This document shows positions 46,182-57,741 of a DNA stretch of 64,000 nt, one piece after another. A program made the position numbers and the translations under genes. The notes beneath the pieces were generated by a model. The model was given only the letters and a program-made list of their open reading frames with translations. It did not search any database and was not told the DNA's origin. Position 1 is the stretch's first letter. The number at the start of each line of letters is the position of its first letter. The DNA comes from Albifimbria verrucaria (taxonomy: Eukaryota > Ascomycota > Sordariomycetes > Hypocreales > Stachybotryaceae). Location: the NCBI GenBank assembly GCA_020081605.1, contig JAHREC010000009.1, forward strand, positions 2,418,001 to 2,482,000, written 5' to 3'.

Positions 46182-47800
46182 CTAGGACAACATCAAATCG
46201 TCGTCGGCTTCGCGATGGGCTGACTTGGTCTTCTTCTCGCCCATGGGATCAACATTCTCCTTCGTTTCTACCTCATCCACCAATGCGTCAACATCCCCGC
46301 TCGGCGTCGCCTCCGAAGCCAGTGATACATTCGAAGCGTTGCCGTCCTGCTCGAGCAAGGCTGCAAGTCGAGCTGCACGGCCTTCCTTCTTCCGCGGCAC
46401 GGGTGCTGCCAAAACGTTAGCTCGAACACAATGACAACCATTGATTGGCAGCCCAACTCACCTCTACCATTCTCTTGCACGTAGAACCTCCTCAGCAAAC
46501 CCACCGCTTCGTCTCGGCCCCAGCCGCCCTCAATCTCGTATCCGGGCTCCACATTGCCACCATCCCCACCACCGGACGGGAAAGATGTGCCAAGAACACC
46601 GCTGCCATCGGGAAGCTGAACCGGCTTGGGTGTCGGATGCGCGCTTGCTGTTTGGCCATCTTCGCTGACGGGTAGAGAGTTGGCGTGGATGCTGAAAACA
46701 CCGCCTGTGCCGCCAAACTTGTCGTTGACAGCGCCAAAGTAGACCTTCTTGATGCGCAATTGCCGCAGAAGCGAGGCGCACATGACACAGGGCTCAACAG
46801 TCACGTAGAGAGTGCTTTCGGTAATGATGGCGCGGTCAACCTTACGTGCGGGATGTATCTTCTGACCGTAGGGGTACAAGTGGCCCTTGCTGCCATCCTC
46901 GTTGCCCTCGTCAGGAGGTCCACGTGAGTCGATCGAGTCGGCGTCTGAAGCTCCGTCCGATGACGCTCCCTGGCCCGGTTGGGTGGAAGGCATGTCGTCC
47001 GGGGACCGGTCTCTGGGGATAAGACAGAAGAGCAGACAGGGCCATGAACTCGGCGTGACGGGTGCCGTTGCGGGTGACGTTGGTTGCGTTCATGCCCCTC
47101 GCAATGACTTTACCGTCATGTACCAGCACACAGCCAACAGGTGTCTCGTTTGTTTTGAGAGCAAGGCGAGCCTGAAATCGTCTGTGGTTAGCAGGAGTAG
47201 ATCATAGATAGAAGGGTTCAGTGGCTTCAGACGGTGATGCCTGGTCACCAAGACATGGGAGAATATCAGGAGAATAACAAAAGAGCCACATACCATGTCG
47301 AGAGCTTCACCTATAAAGTGTAGATGCTGCGCTCGTTCCGCCCGCACAACCGGATCCTCCAAGTCAGGCAACTGAGCCGCCAACGGTGAACCAGGCTGTA
47401 CCACACTGCCATCGCCGGCACTGAAGCCCAGCTTGCCCAGAGCCGCCGTGACTTCATCGATGCCAGGCTGCCTGTTCTCCTTGTCGGCCTGATGCTGCAA
47501 ATCCGCCACCGTCGTGGGCGGGTTTGGTGCCCGGCTAATGTCCACGGCCATGGGTTCATCGACCGTCTTCACCGGCGCTGGTGTTGATGTTGATGCTGAT
47601 GCTGGTGCTGGATGCGGTGCTGATGCTGATACTGGTGCCGATGGCGGTGCTTCTGGTTGTGAGGCGCTCTCGTGGCCGCTCGTTTCGTGCCTCGAGGTTG
47701 ATGTTGACGTCGCAGAGTTGGCAGCTGGTTCTGGCCGACGGAAGAGCTTGCGTAGAGCCTTCCTGGCACCTGCCAGACCCAGTGACTTGAATCCGACCAT
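46182..47800 (-). CDS. TAD2: tRNA-specific adenosine-34 deaminase catalytic subunit (TAD2-like), one frameshift
   Basis: Exons 47800-47294, 47171-46462 and 46405-46182, with introns 47172-47293 and 46406-46461. The cytidine-deaminase fold is clear: TPVGCVLVHDGKVIARGMN, the catalytic TRHAEFMALSALL (His-Ala-Glu), and TVEPCVMCASLLRQLRIKKV with the PCxxC zinc ligands, then YFGAVNDKFGGTGGVFSIH. This subunit pairs with TAD3 to convert wobble A34 to inosine in tRNAs. Between the HAE and PCxxC motifs the frame shifts at about 47001-47014, equal to one extra base, and the insert there is Ser/Asp/Gly-rich. The N-terminal extension of about 170 residues (Ser/Thr/Ala/Pro-rich) and a charged C-terminal tail go beyond the yeast enzyme. 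Corrected length is 479 residues. Confidence 0.88.
47575..47660. repeat. GATGCTG-type low-complexity repeat inside the TAD2 N-terminus
   Basis: Repeated TGATGCTGATGCTGGTG-like units encode the Ala/Ser/Pro/Thr-rich N-terminal stretch on the minus strand. Confidence 0.6.
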
Positions 47801-48890
47801 TTTGGCCTTTTTCGTCTGGTCTGCTCCTGTCCCTTTTCTTCCCTTTGTTCTTTTCGTCTGCCACCCAAGTGACTGGCCTTTTGCTCAGCCAACCGCGTTC
47901 AACGGCTGTCTTCCGTTATACCCTCCCTTCACCCTGCCGTCTCTCCGATGCGGCCTTCTGCAGCTTCAAGCAGCTCGGCTGTTGGGCTCTTGCTTCCAGG
48001 TCCCAGGCTTCAAGCCTTACAGTTCTCTCAATGAGTGACTTTTTCTTTTCTTTTTGTCTTTCCAAGACGCCGCGTGGAAGATCTCCCACGGATTGGTCGA
48101 GTAACCTTTGCGCAGTGACGGCGTTGTTCTCGGCCAAAGCAACGCCTTGCCTGGCCCTGTCGCAAGAGATATTCCAATCTACCTACGTTGACCCAGCTCT
48201 CTCGTTCACCTCGGTGCAGAAATGCCCAGGTTTTCTCCTAATTAAGTGATTAAATCCGTCGTGTGTCGTGGCTCCGAGTCCTGGTGCGGCTCAAGAAATC
48301 TTCAACACCCGCCTTCTCAGTTACCTAGGTATTGATGGATTTCACCGCCCGGCTGCAGACCTCATCGCAAGCCCCAATTCGTTAGGGAAAAATAATAATA
48401 ATACTTTCAAATCCAAGGAAGCCTCACACTCCATCCATCAGCTATGACCTTGCGAGAAAAACGCGTGAGCCTGCATTAGACGCCCTCTTTGACGTTGAAC
48501 AACCGTCCCACATGCAATGAAAACTTGCCTGCAGGCTGTGCATCACCCGTTCATCAGAGGTCACGTGCACTCCACCCGAGCTTCCCGATGCGGCAACCAT
48601 CCACCGTTTCACCCACCCACCATTCACCATTCACTTGACTCACTCACGCGTTCATTCACTCATCAGCGCCCTCTTCCTGCGCTACCAGTTCTAGTTCTAG
48701 CTCCTCTCACACCATTGCCATCAATCACCAGATTCTTAAGGTAGTACGTAATCATCTTAACAAAGTAAATTACAAGGCTCTTTATGCCTTGGATCTATTG
48801 ATCTAAATCGCTAAGTAGTAGTAATGGCAAAGCACCCACAAATGCGAATGCACAAGTCATCCATGGCAAGATAAGCTTGATCATGATGAA
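47801..48890. other. intergenic, no gene seen
   Basis: Upstream region of TAD2. Contains CACT/CATT-type short repeats near 48600-48665. No gene supported. Confidence 0.5.
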
Positions 48891-49813
48891 TCATGCGGCG
48901 CATGGTGTGGTACTAGGTTTCGTAGCAGGTATCCAAAACAAAAGCATGCCAGCTGCTGATAAAAATACAACAAGGTGGTCAAATACCAGTAGCCCAATGG
49001 TGCTACCACTCGTTACAAGGCCAACAGCCTGCCAACAGGAGGCGCTGCCTTGGGATTCGTCCACGATCTTTGCGACCCAGAACACACAGATGGTCCACGT
49101 GAAGATTTCCCATAGTTTTGCGAGAGGGTGGAACCACATAGATCCCTCACATTCGCGAAACGACTTGATCGGGCGTCCTTCACCATGGTAACGCCGCCCA
49201 TATGAATGGCCAGAGCAGCTACTGACAGCATCGAGAACGCTGCAGACGGCCCTCGCATGGTGAACCACAAGAGGGCAACGCACATGACAAGCATGGCAAC
49301 ATGTGAAGACAGCGGAGCCAGAGCCGACACGACAGGCTTGCCAACACCACCAACAGAACGATGGATGGCATGTACATTGGCCGCCACGGATGATGCGATA
49401 GCATCTGGGGTGGACTGTGTTTGGAGTGCGGTACCGGAGTGGATATCCTCCACACGGGAAATGCCCTCTTGAATCTGTGACATGGAAGGGCTGGGCTGGC
49501 CAACATCGCCTTGGCTGGCCAGCGAGGCACCATCCGATTGGTAACGGCCAGAACCAGGCCGGAGTGTGGATTGGATGTCTTGCATCGTTCGAACATCGCC
49601 TCCTTGGGGAGACACAGCATTGATGCCAGCAGTCTCCACAGATGAGGGACTTTGGACAACCAGGGATCCGCGGATCGACGGGTTCGCCGAACGAGATGGC
49701 CCAACATCGGTTGTGTGAGCGGCGGTTGCTGGTTGTACAGACATTGTTTGCACCCTCGTTTGATCGATATGCTCCGACAGTGATGACGTGCTTGGCACAG
49801 TTACCTTTGACAA
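48891..49813 (-). CDS. hypothetical multi-pass membrane protein, one frameshift
   Basis: From ATG at 49813 the first 170 residues are Ser/Gln/Gly-rich and probably disordered (MSKVTVPSTSSLSEHIDQTR). Then come hydrophobic helices (HVAMLVMCVALLWFTM and AAFSMLSVAALAIHMGGV). At CCC (49171-49173) one base seems missing. In the next frame the protein continues PIKSFRECEGSMWFHPLAKL, IFTWTICVFWVAKIV and a final pair of helices (GLLVFDHLVVFLSAAGMLLF), stopping at 48891. Corrected length is 307 residues with about four to five membrane segments. The resumed hydrophobic pattern strongly supports the second frame. No family or function is recognised. Confidence 0.6.
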
Positions 49814-49972
49814 GTTAGCACAAATTCAACCGACATGACCTCTCGATCTCGACATACACCACGCTGAATGACAAGTGCTGCCTCAACAGAAGCCGGTCCA
49901 CGATGTATAGTGGATTCCTTTCCCAAAGTTAACAACGAGTTCTCATGCCGGACAAGACAGGTACGTACAGGC
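49814..49972. other. short intergenic segment with a third, partial repeat end
   Basis: Contains the CTGTACGTAC string (minus strand, around 49961-49970) that marks the far end of the tandem duplication at the 3' end of the next gene. Confidence 0.5.
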
Positions 49973-50175
49973 TCAGTAGTAGTCGAGAAGCGAGAAGAGG
50001 AATTGGTTGAGCTATGTGTTACCTTTCGCGGCGTTAGTTGGTGATCTTGGAGGGTGAGCAGGATGCACGTACAGTCTCAGTAGTAGTCGAGGAGCGAGTA
50101 GACAAATTGATCGAGCTATGTGTTACCTTTCGCGGCGTTAGTCGATGATCTTTGGGGAAAGCAGGATATACGTAC
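49968..50175 (-). repeat. tandem duplication of a last intron plus last exon, period 103-104 bp
   Basis: Three GTACGT strings on the minus strand (starting at 50175, 50072 and 49968) delimit two copies of a unit made of an intron, the acceptor GTAACACATAG and a 39-base exon ending CTACTACTGA. Copies differ mainly in the intron interior and at six exon positions. Both exons encode 12 residues and a stop in the same phase (LDQFVYSLLDYY and LNQFLFSLLDYY). Confidence 0.85.
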
Positions 50176-51706
50176 AGTCTGGACACGGCGAGACTTGCGG
50201 AGAACGCCATCCGACGATACCGTAGACTCATATGCTTCCATGAGATCAGCATTGCCGGCACCTTGGCCAACACTAGCCTTAAGGCCAGGAGCACACGCTC
50301 CTTGTTGATCCCTGGGAGCACACAGCCATTCTGCATCATAGAACTCATCCTTATCTGGCGCAAGCAGATCGCCTTCGTGGCTACTGATATTCTGCGCCGC
50401 TGATGAGCTTGGTTGTTGTGAATAACTCCAGTCAACCGCATCGCCGTCGTTGAACCAGGCAACACCCAGTGATCCATCGGGAGAAAGTTGTGAGGGGTCA
50501 CCTGGAGACTGGGACTGAGACTGTTGGATGGGAGACTGCGACTGGCTCTTGGTGGAGAAGCGCTCAGACGATGCTTCAATGGAAACCATGTGCTCATCCT
50601 CCGAGAAGCTTGATGCGGGGAGTACAGGTTGAAGTCGTGATATGTGTCGACAGAACCACTCGAATTGTCGAATGGTACATACATCGAGTGAGCAGAGCTG
50701 TCGATATAGTCGAGTCCGCTTCCAGAAGATGAGGGATCCTCCAGTGGTTGCGACAGAGGAGATGGTTGCTTAGAGGATGACGTAGAGGAGGAGGAGGAAG
50801 CAAATGAGGTTTGAGGCGACAGGTATCCCTTGGGATCGAAGAAGAAATCGTAGTCGTTGGGCATGAGGCTGGCCTGGGTGGCAAACTCGTCGACTGGCTC
50901 GAAGGGCATGGTGAAGTCGGGGATCTCAAGATCATCAAAGGTGAATGAGGCATCCCAGTCGATAGGTACTTGAGTGAGGAAGGAGTCTTCGCCCACAATC
51001 GGAGGCGATGCGGTAGGCCGTTGTGCTTGCGGTGGTGATGACCTGGCAGCCCTCTTGGCAGGTTTTGATGATTGCGAGGGCTGCGCTTGCGACGAGGCGC
51101 TGCGCTTCTTGTGACTGGGATCGCAGCGAATCTTCTTGCGGCGGCAGCTATCGCAGGCCTTGATAATGCGCATCAGGTGAGCGTGGTCGCGCTGCTCCTT
51201 GGTCTTGGATCCACGGGAGGCCGAGTTGGTGACATCTCGGCCGTCCTTGGTCATGATCTTCATGCCAGGCAGGTGAGAGAAGTCGGCGGTCTGATGGCGC
51301 GAGACAGTGCTAGGAGGAGACTGGCGAGACTGGCGAGCGTTGGCTGAGGATCGCGAAGACGACATGGAAGCTGAGCCTGAACTCTGGCTCCAATCCCAGG
51401 AGGAGGTAGCAGGAGAAGCGTTGAAGGAAGAAACGGAGTCGGACACGGGGACTCGGCAAAGGTGCCAACCGAGTAGACCGGGTAGAACTTGAAGGTTTCG
51501 CCAGTCAGCTGGGTGTAGCTGAGGAAGTCGACGGTAACAGTGGCGCGCTTTTCCTGCATGGAAGCTGGGCCAGGGAGGTAGGCGTTAATCATTTCATCAA
51601 GCTCCTTGGTGCCAACGGCCGGGAAGAACTGCAGCTGAGCGCCGAGGGCGGGCTGGAAAATGGAAAAGCCCTGAGGCAGAGAGTTGGAGACCTGAGTTGC
51701 GTCCAT
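50077..51706 (-). CDS. fungal regulator with an atypical three-cysteine zinc-cluster-like motif, two frameshifts
   Basis: Start ATG 51704-51706 (MDATQVSNSLPQGFSIFQPA). The main exon runs to 50176, is joined by intron 50116-50175 to the last exon 50115-50077, and has breaks at CCCC (51447-51450) and near GG (50598-50602), each equal to one missing base. Corrected length is 523 residues. An N-terminal conserved block (GTKELDEMINAYLPGP, TVDFLSYTQLTGETFKFYP) precedes a Ser-rich linker and the segment HLMRIIKACDSCRRKKIRCD. That segment resembles the first half of a Zn2Cys6 cluster but has only three Cys. Long acidic and Ser/Gln-rich regions (IDWDASFTFDDLEIPDFTMP) suggest transactivation. It is likely a nuclear regulator; a second copy of the last exon lies downstream at 50011-49973. 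Confidence 0.75.
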
Positions 51707-53762
51707 TGCTCTGATGGTTTCGGATGACACGCTAGGCTGAGATGGTGGAATCGTGAAGGTTGCGGCCCTGAGGTTATCCGGGACGAAGACAAGGCACTCG
51801 AGTTGAATGTAGCAAACGCTCAAACTTTCATGTATAAGCCAACCTGGTAATTGTGTTGCGCATGCAGCAAATTAAGCACTCACCGATGCGAGAGTCACCG
51901 TCAAGATGACAATGCGAAACAAGAGAAATTGAATTAATGGAGGTTTTCGCTTTCACCTGGTTGAGTGAAAGTGAGCTAGGGATAGGATTTTCGTATGAAC
52001 GAGGACGAAGCCGTTTGTAGACCAGCAGCAACGCGCCAATGGGGAGGGGGAGCGTTTGGCGGAGCTGACTGGACTGGCGGGGGTCAGAGACGAGGGTGAG
52101 AGGGAAAGCCGAAGCTCGCGATGAGAGTCGGGCACTTCCAACTTGAGAAGAGCAGAAGGGAGTTCTGTTCGGAAAGAATGTGATCTCACGAGTCCTCGGT
52201 GGAGTCTCGAATTGGCGAGAGGTTTGGGAGAGAGGAAGAGGGAAAGGAGCCTCAGGCTGTCGCGGCGAGGAGTCATGGACGGTATTTCAAGCCATGAAGT
52301 CAAAAGCAAAAGCGACTGACAAGGCGCAGCAGGAGCGAGGGTGGATAAGACCGGCCCAGTCTTTCGGCGTGCTCAGAAAGGCTTAGCGCAGCACGGATGC
52401 CGGCTTTGCTGTGGCCAATCACCGCCCTCCCTGGGCCAGCCTTTTGCCATTCTGCGCATCGCCATTGGACCCTGGGCTCCACCGTTATACCTGAGCCCCA
52501 CTCTGCTTCGGCGAGCAACACGCACTCTCATTGGCCAATCGCCCATGGGTGGGATGCGATGAGATGCAAATGCATGCAACGCCAGGCCGGTGACTCAACC
52601 CTCCTCGACCACTATCCGCACCTCATCAACTAAACACGAAAGAGTCCACATTTTACCCCAGACTTCACAACGCTGCCCGTGCATCTCGACCTCGAAGGGG
52701 GTCGAGCCAAGGCGAGGCGGCAGGGGAAAAGGTGCAGAATTTGGGTGCACGGAAACGTTACTTTTATAGCATGCCGACTCCCCTCCCCTTTAGCACAGGT
52801 GGAGAGACAATGAGCCATCTCTCATCACCAGTGACTCCCACCGTTGCTGACATATATAAAGCCCAGGAGTGCGAAACTGATAAGCATACAAGTAAACGTC
52901 CATGTTCCCGCCTCGTCGGTATGGTCCCCCCATGGCCAGCACCAACCATTCAGGCTCTACTACACCCTCCACAGGCCGGAGGATAGGAGGAACGGGATAG
53001 GACCAAATACGACCCTATCAGAGCTCCTCTCCTGGTCGGCTGCCGCTCACACATGTCTCTCCAACCAGGGCTGCCTTACATAGTACATGTTACCTGCAGA
53101 AACCTCCGTCAGCCCCTGTTCGGCCTGCTAGCCCGCTAGCTGTCCTACGCCATCCGCCATGCGACCGACATGCTAGCCCACGCACGTCTGACCTCACGGC
53201 GCGATGCGACCTAGCTAATTAATCAACGGCCAACTCCGCCTTTTCGACGGTGACAGCCTCTGTGTCAGCCAGGGGCGAAGCAAGCGGGCCTGGAACCCGT
53301 ACCCGACGGCCCCAAGACGAAAAAAGGCAGCAGCCACATGCCCGTTTCATGGCCCGATGACTTCATGCCAATATTTGCGTGTTTCATGCTGACCGCCGCT
53401 TATTTGCCTCATCTCTGAGCGTTGCACTCGATTTTCGCTGTCGTCTCGTCCTTGTCAAGGCGGTGGCCGAGGATGCGCACCACAACCAGCCCTTGCAAGG
53501 ACGGCGCTCTCTCACTCACCCAACTGACGCCTCCTAACGTTAGTAACAACTTAGATTAGCGATCCGCTCCACCACTAAAGCCCTCGAATCGAAGCCGTTT
53601 CGATAACTACGCACGAGCCGAGGTACACTTGTTGCGGAACTTTCAGCCATCGGATGTGACTCAATTTTCTAAACCATGTCGCTGTTCTATAAGGCCATTC
53701 ATTGGCTTGCCAATTCGAACCATCATCAATCATCAAAATTCATCGCCCATCACCTCCCACGC
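51707..53762. other. 2-kb GC-rich intergenic region, probably regulatory
   Basis: Long upstream region of the regulator gene, with CCAAT-type strings (52420-52440, 52538-52546) and a TATATAAA string near 52853. No coding frame is supported on either strand. Confidence 0.5.
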
Positions 53763-56733
53763 TCAGTTCCCCGCTAGCCTACCGTGGTCCCCGGGCCTCG
53801 TCATCCCCAGTAGATCCTCAGCATGCTTGCTCCACGTACCACCGCTCGCCTTGCTAAATCCCGGCAACGGTCCCGCCGATGTCTTATCTCCTACTCTTGA
53901 CAACGGCGCTGCCGCCCTTCCGACCGCTACAGGCGCTGGCTCTGAATGCACCATCACTTGAGGTGCCAGTCCTGCCGCGTCCTCCTTTCTGGCCGCCTTC
54001 TTTCCACGCGTGGCTGGGTTGGCAATTCTTGGGACCGGAGCACTGGCGGGCTCGGCACTCGGCTTCACTGTACCGATCCTGTGGGTCACAGGTTGCGGCT
54101 CTGTCTCTTCCTTCGACTGCTCCCTGCGCTTCTCCGGAACAGCTGGTTCCGTTTCGATAACAGGTTCAACTCGACCGAAAGCCATGGCCATGGGCGAGGG
54201 TATCAGATTGTTTTCCGGCAGTACAAATCCGAAGATCTCCTTGCTCCTGACGCTTTTGCGAGCCATTCGAGCGATTCTAGGGCCAGTTTCTTTTGGCTCC
54301 TCGTCCTGCTGCTGCTGCTGCTGCTGCTTCTTCCTCTTTGTGTCTGTCTTCGTGGCTACCTGAGAGGTTTCTTCTTCACTCAAATCCGAAGTGAAGGGAA
54401 ATCCTCCGTGTAAGACTTGCGCTGAGATGTGGCCCGCCGGCTGGCACGTTTTCGTGTCTTCGGATTATTATCTGAATCCTCGTCGTCTACAGATATCTGC
54501 TTATCTCTCCCACGCCGCTTGGCATGTCGCGCTATCGGCAGTTCATCCTCACTCTCCTCGTTGGCTGAGAATGAAGCTGTTTGTTTGAGGTCTTCACCTT
54601 TTGGAACGTCGTCTTCTTCCGCAGGGTTTGTTTCCATTTTTTCGTAGGCTCTTGTAAGACGAGTATGTCGGCGCCTTGGAGGCTCCTCGTCGCTCATATG
54701 TGTGATCTGTGCTTCCATTGTAATTTCGTCGCGCTTGTCGATTGGCGCATCGAGCTTGTTCTTCCCACTCTGGTTATGTCTCTCAACGTTCGTCTTAGCT
54801 CGCCGAGAGCGCCCAGGCCGCTGAAAAACCACATCGTCATCGTCATTGTCGTCATCGAATGGCTTATCTGTGGTCTTTTGTGACTGTAGTTCTACATCGT
54901 CGCAGGCCGCCTTTGATTGTGGTTCTGTCCTCCGGAGTTCTTTGCCCCGAGAGGGTTTGATGACCTCTTCATCTTCAGATTTCTCTGAATCGGTCGCTAA
55001 GACAGGGTCTTCGTTCTCATTCTCATCTAGATCGGGCAAATCATCTCCGCCTGTGCTGTTACCGCGCATCTCTGAGCAGGGTGGAGATTGCACTACTTCT
55101 TCTTCTTCAACCTCTTTGACAATTGGAGCATTGGCTGCTTCTGAATTTGACGGCGGAATGCTCTCCGTTGCACCCTGTGGCACCGGTGTAATACATTGCT
55201 CATCAATCTCAGCTTCAAAAGGCCTCTTCTTGTTCGTTTGCTTTCCAGCTTTCTCTGATACCATGAGAAGTCCTCTTTTCCGTCGAGATTTGATCCGCAA
55301 CTCGGTCCGTAATTCTTTGGGGGCTCCTCTGGCGTCTGCACCAATGGTTCCTCCCTCACTTTGTGACTAGATTTGGCATCGCATGTATTCGTAGGAGCTC
55401 GTTCCGAAATGGGTGGTGCCGATTCTGTGTCCGATACGTTGATAACCTCATCCATGGGTTCTGGTGCTTTTTAGACGTATGCTGTTTGGTTCCAACACTA
55501 GCAGTTATATTGCGCCCTGCCTGCACCGGCCTACTGGGTGGAGAAGGCTCTGGTAATTTCTCCTCATCGTCAACCATTTCCTCAAGATGTTGATCTCGGA
55601 AATTGGTGCTGCGAGGCTTCTTTGGGAGTTGTGGCTCGGAAAGAGACTGTGCATGATGACGCTCTCTCATAGCCTTCTCGGGGCGAGAAACCTGTGGGTG
55701 CAGGCTAGCTCTTGGATATTGAGGCTCTCGAAGGCGCGGTGCTGGCACCCTGCTAATCGGACGCACTACCTCTTGTACCCGCGATCTGGGTACTGAAGAC
55801 TGGGTTCTGTGTTCGATGCTCGGCCCATCCAACATTACAACATCCGCATCCTCCTCGCTTTCAACCTCACGACTTTTTTCTTGTGTATCTTGTGGGTTGC
55901 TAGCCCCTGGCCTTGTCTGTGTATTCGTAGCGTCCCGCAATATCTTGTTTCTTGCTGCAAATGCCCCGGCCGTTCCATTCAAAGTCAACGTCGCCCCAAA
56001 CAATCTGGTCGCAAAGGCGGACTTGCTGCTACTCGGCGGGGATGCACTAAGCCTTCGCCTTTTCGATACCGGCTCGTCGCTACCACGCTGGCCATGTTCT
56101 GCTCTGCGCGCCTCGTAGGGGAGTGCTCCGGAACTGCAGCTCGGCCAATAGGTCCTGGGCTTGGGACGATGGTGCTGAGGGACGATGCAGAAGCTGAAAA
56201 TGCGGTCGTGGTATTTCTTGCCTCCCAGGTATTGGTGTCATCGTCGCTGTCGATACTGCTGCTCTCGAGCTTGGCGCCGGCGTGCGCATACCCTGCTGTG
56301 ACAGCCCTCCTCCGGCCCTAGCAGCAGCGCTCGCACGGCGCTTTTCCACCTCCTGCGCTCGCTTATCCAATATTTCCGTCAAATCTTGTTGTTGCTCTCC
56401 TGTGCACTCGCAAACTTGTACAATGGCGCTGCCGCGGTCTAGCCGTAACTCTTCGCCGTCATCGAGGTCGTGATCTTCCTGCCAGTGCGCATCGCCTACG
56501 AAGCCGCCTCGTTCGTCGTATACCATGACCCGTCGGTTAAAAGTGTGATACCGAAGCTTGCCGTCTTGCCATCGTTTCTGCTTGCGCCGCAAATCGTGGG
56601 TGTATAAGCATATGAAACTGCGAACCAGCGCCGTGGTTGGGCGGTCGCTGGCAGAGCCGCCACCCATGGTGCGCGGGTGGTCTGCCACTCTCACAGCGTG
56701 CGACATGGAATCTTCAATTCTCACCACGATCAA
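53763..56733 (-). CDS. DUF2439 domain protein (Mte1/Dbl2/ZGRF1-like DNA-repair factor), four indels
   Basis: The N-terminal domain (residues about 30-110) reads FICLYTHDLRRKQKRWQDGK, LRYHTFNRRVMVYDERGGF, VGDAHW, with later DDGEELRLDRGSAIVQVCEC. This is the DUF2439 module of yeast Mte1, fission-yeast Dbl2 and the start of ZGRF1, which bind D-loop or branched DNA and assist recombination helicases. A long acidic, basic and Ser-rich body follows, with a polyQ run, and a short conserved C-terminal motif (GGTWSKHAEDLLG) ends at 53763. Four breaks interrupt it: one extra base near 56086-56093 and missing bases at TTTTT (55468-55472), TTTGGGGG (55315-55323) and GGG (54396-54398). Corrected length is 990 residues, without introns. 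Start could also be the Met at 56667. Confidence 0.83.
54308..54329. repeat. (CTG)n microsatellite coding for polyglutamine
   Basis: Seven CTG units on the plus strand encode the Gln run of the DUF2439 protein on the minus strand. Confidence 0.85.
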
Positions 56734-57741
56734 CTACAGGCTGCCGCATGGTTAAGAGTTGAAGGACTTTCATGTGATTTCGTCATGATTTGTCGCAGGA
56801 ATTTGCCCCTCTAGATTACAGGCACGCGTCAGAAAGACGTGTCGGGGAACGCCACGACACCAGAGCACGTGACCATGGTATCAATTTAATCACCATACCC
56901 TGTAACGTCTGCTGTATTGCTTGGTACGTTCCTACGCATTCAATTTGTCAAAAATCTAGTGGTATATTACTCTGTAGCGTTGGTTTTAATAGATTTTGGG
57001 GTATGCAGTAAACTCAGGAGGTTTCTGTATGAGTTAGGGAGTATATTGTGTCTGAGAGAAGGGTGCGCAACACTGAAGTACTTCAATGTTGAATTGAATC
57101 ATCACCACACTTCCACTGGTATAAGTTACTAACAATAGCTATGGATTCACATTAACAACGGGGTCCCAAACTAGTAGTACTGTTACGGTAGCTACAAGAA
57201 GAGTTTATTCTATACCTCTCTAGGCAGTCATTGAATTAGGCAATGGAAAAGCCAGGAGGATAGATCCACTAATGGAATGTACTTGTCAGAACTTGCTCTT
57301 TGCAGTATCTCAAACAGCCACATTCCGGCCATGAGTCACAACAGATCAAATTCCACATGACTCTCGACCAAATCACAAGTAAGATATTGATTGTATCATT
57401 GTATTCTGCACGTGCTAATTTGCAGTGATCCCATTTGATTTAACCCGGGACCTTGTGACTCGATATCTAAAGGTATCATAAAATGCATATTGGCTGCTTC
57501 TCAAAGCCGCTTGGGAAGGCGCCCATAACTCCGTGGTGGGGTCTTTGATGCCCGCTTCCGTGATCCGGCCGCTGATCGGCCACCTTGTAACAGGACAAAG
57601 GAAATGAAAGAGCCGACGCCAGTGTTGAGCCAAGTAGCCCGTCTTGAGCCCAAAATGACTCGTTATCAAAGCAGGAATAGACCAGGAGACCCGCCCATGC
57701 TGTCTATCACTGCCCCAAGTCTATTGTATGGTCATCAATCG
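56734..57741. other. intergenic, no gene seen
   Basis: Upstream of the DUF2439 gene and downstream of the next minus-strand gene. No supported frame. Confidence 0.5.

Noticed and set aside
47556..47892. His/Gln-rich minus-strand frames over the TAD2 N-terminus
   Set aside because: Out-of-frame shadows of the GATGCTG-type repeat.
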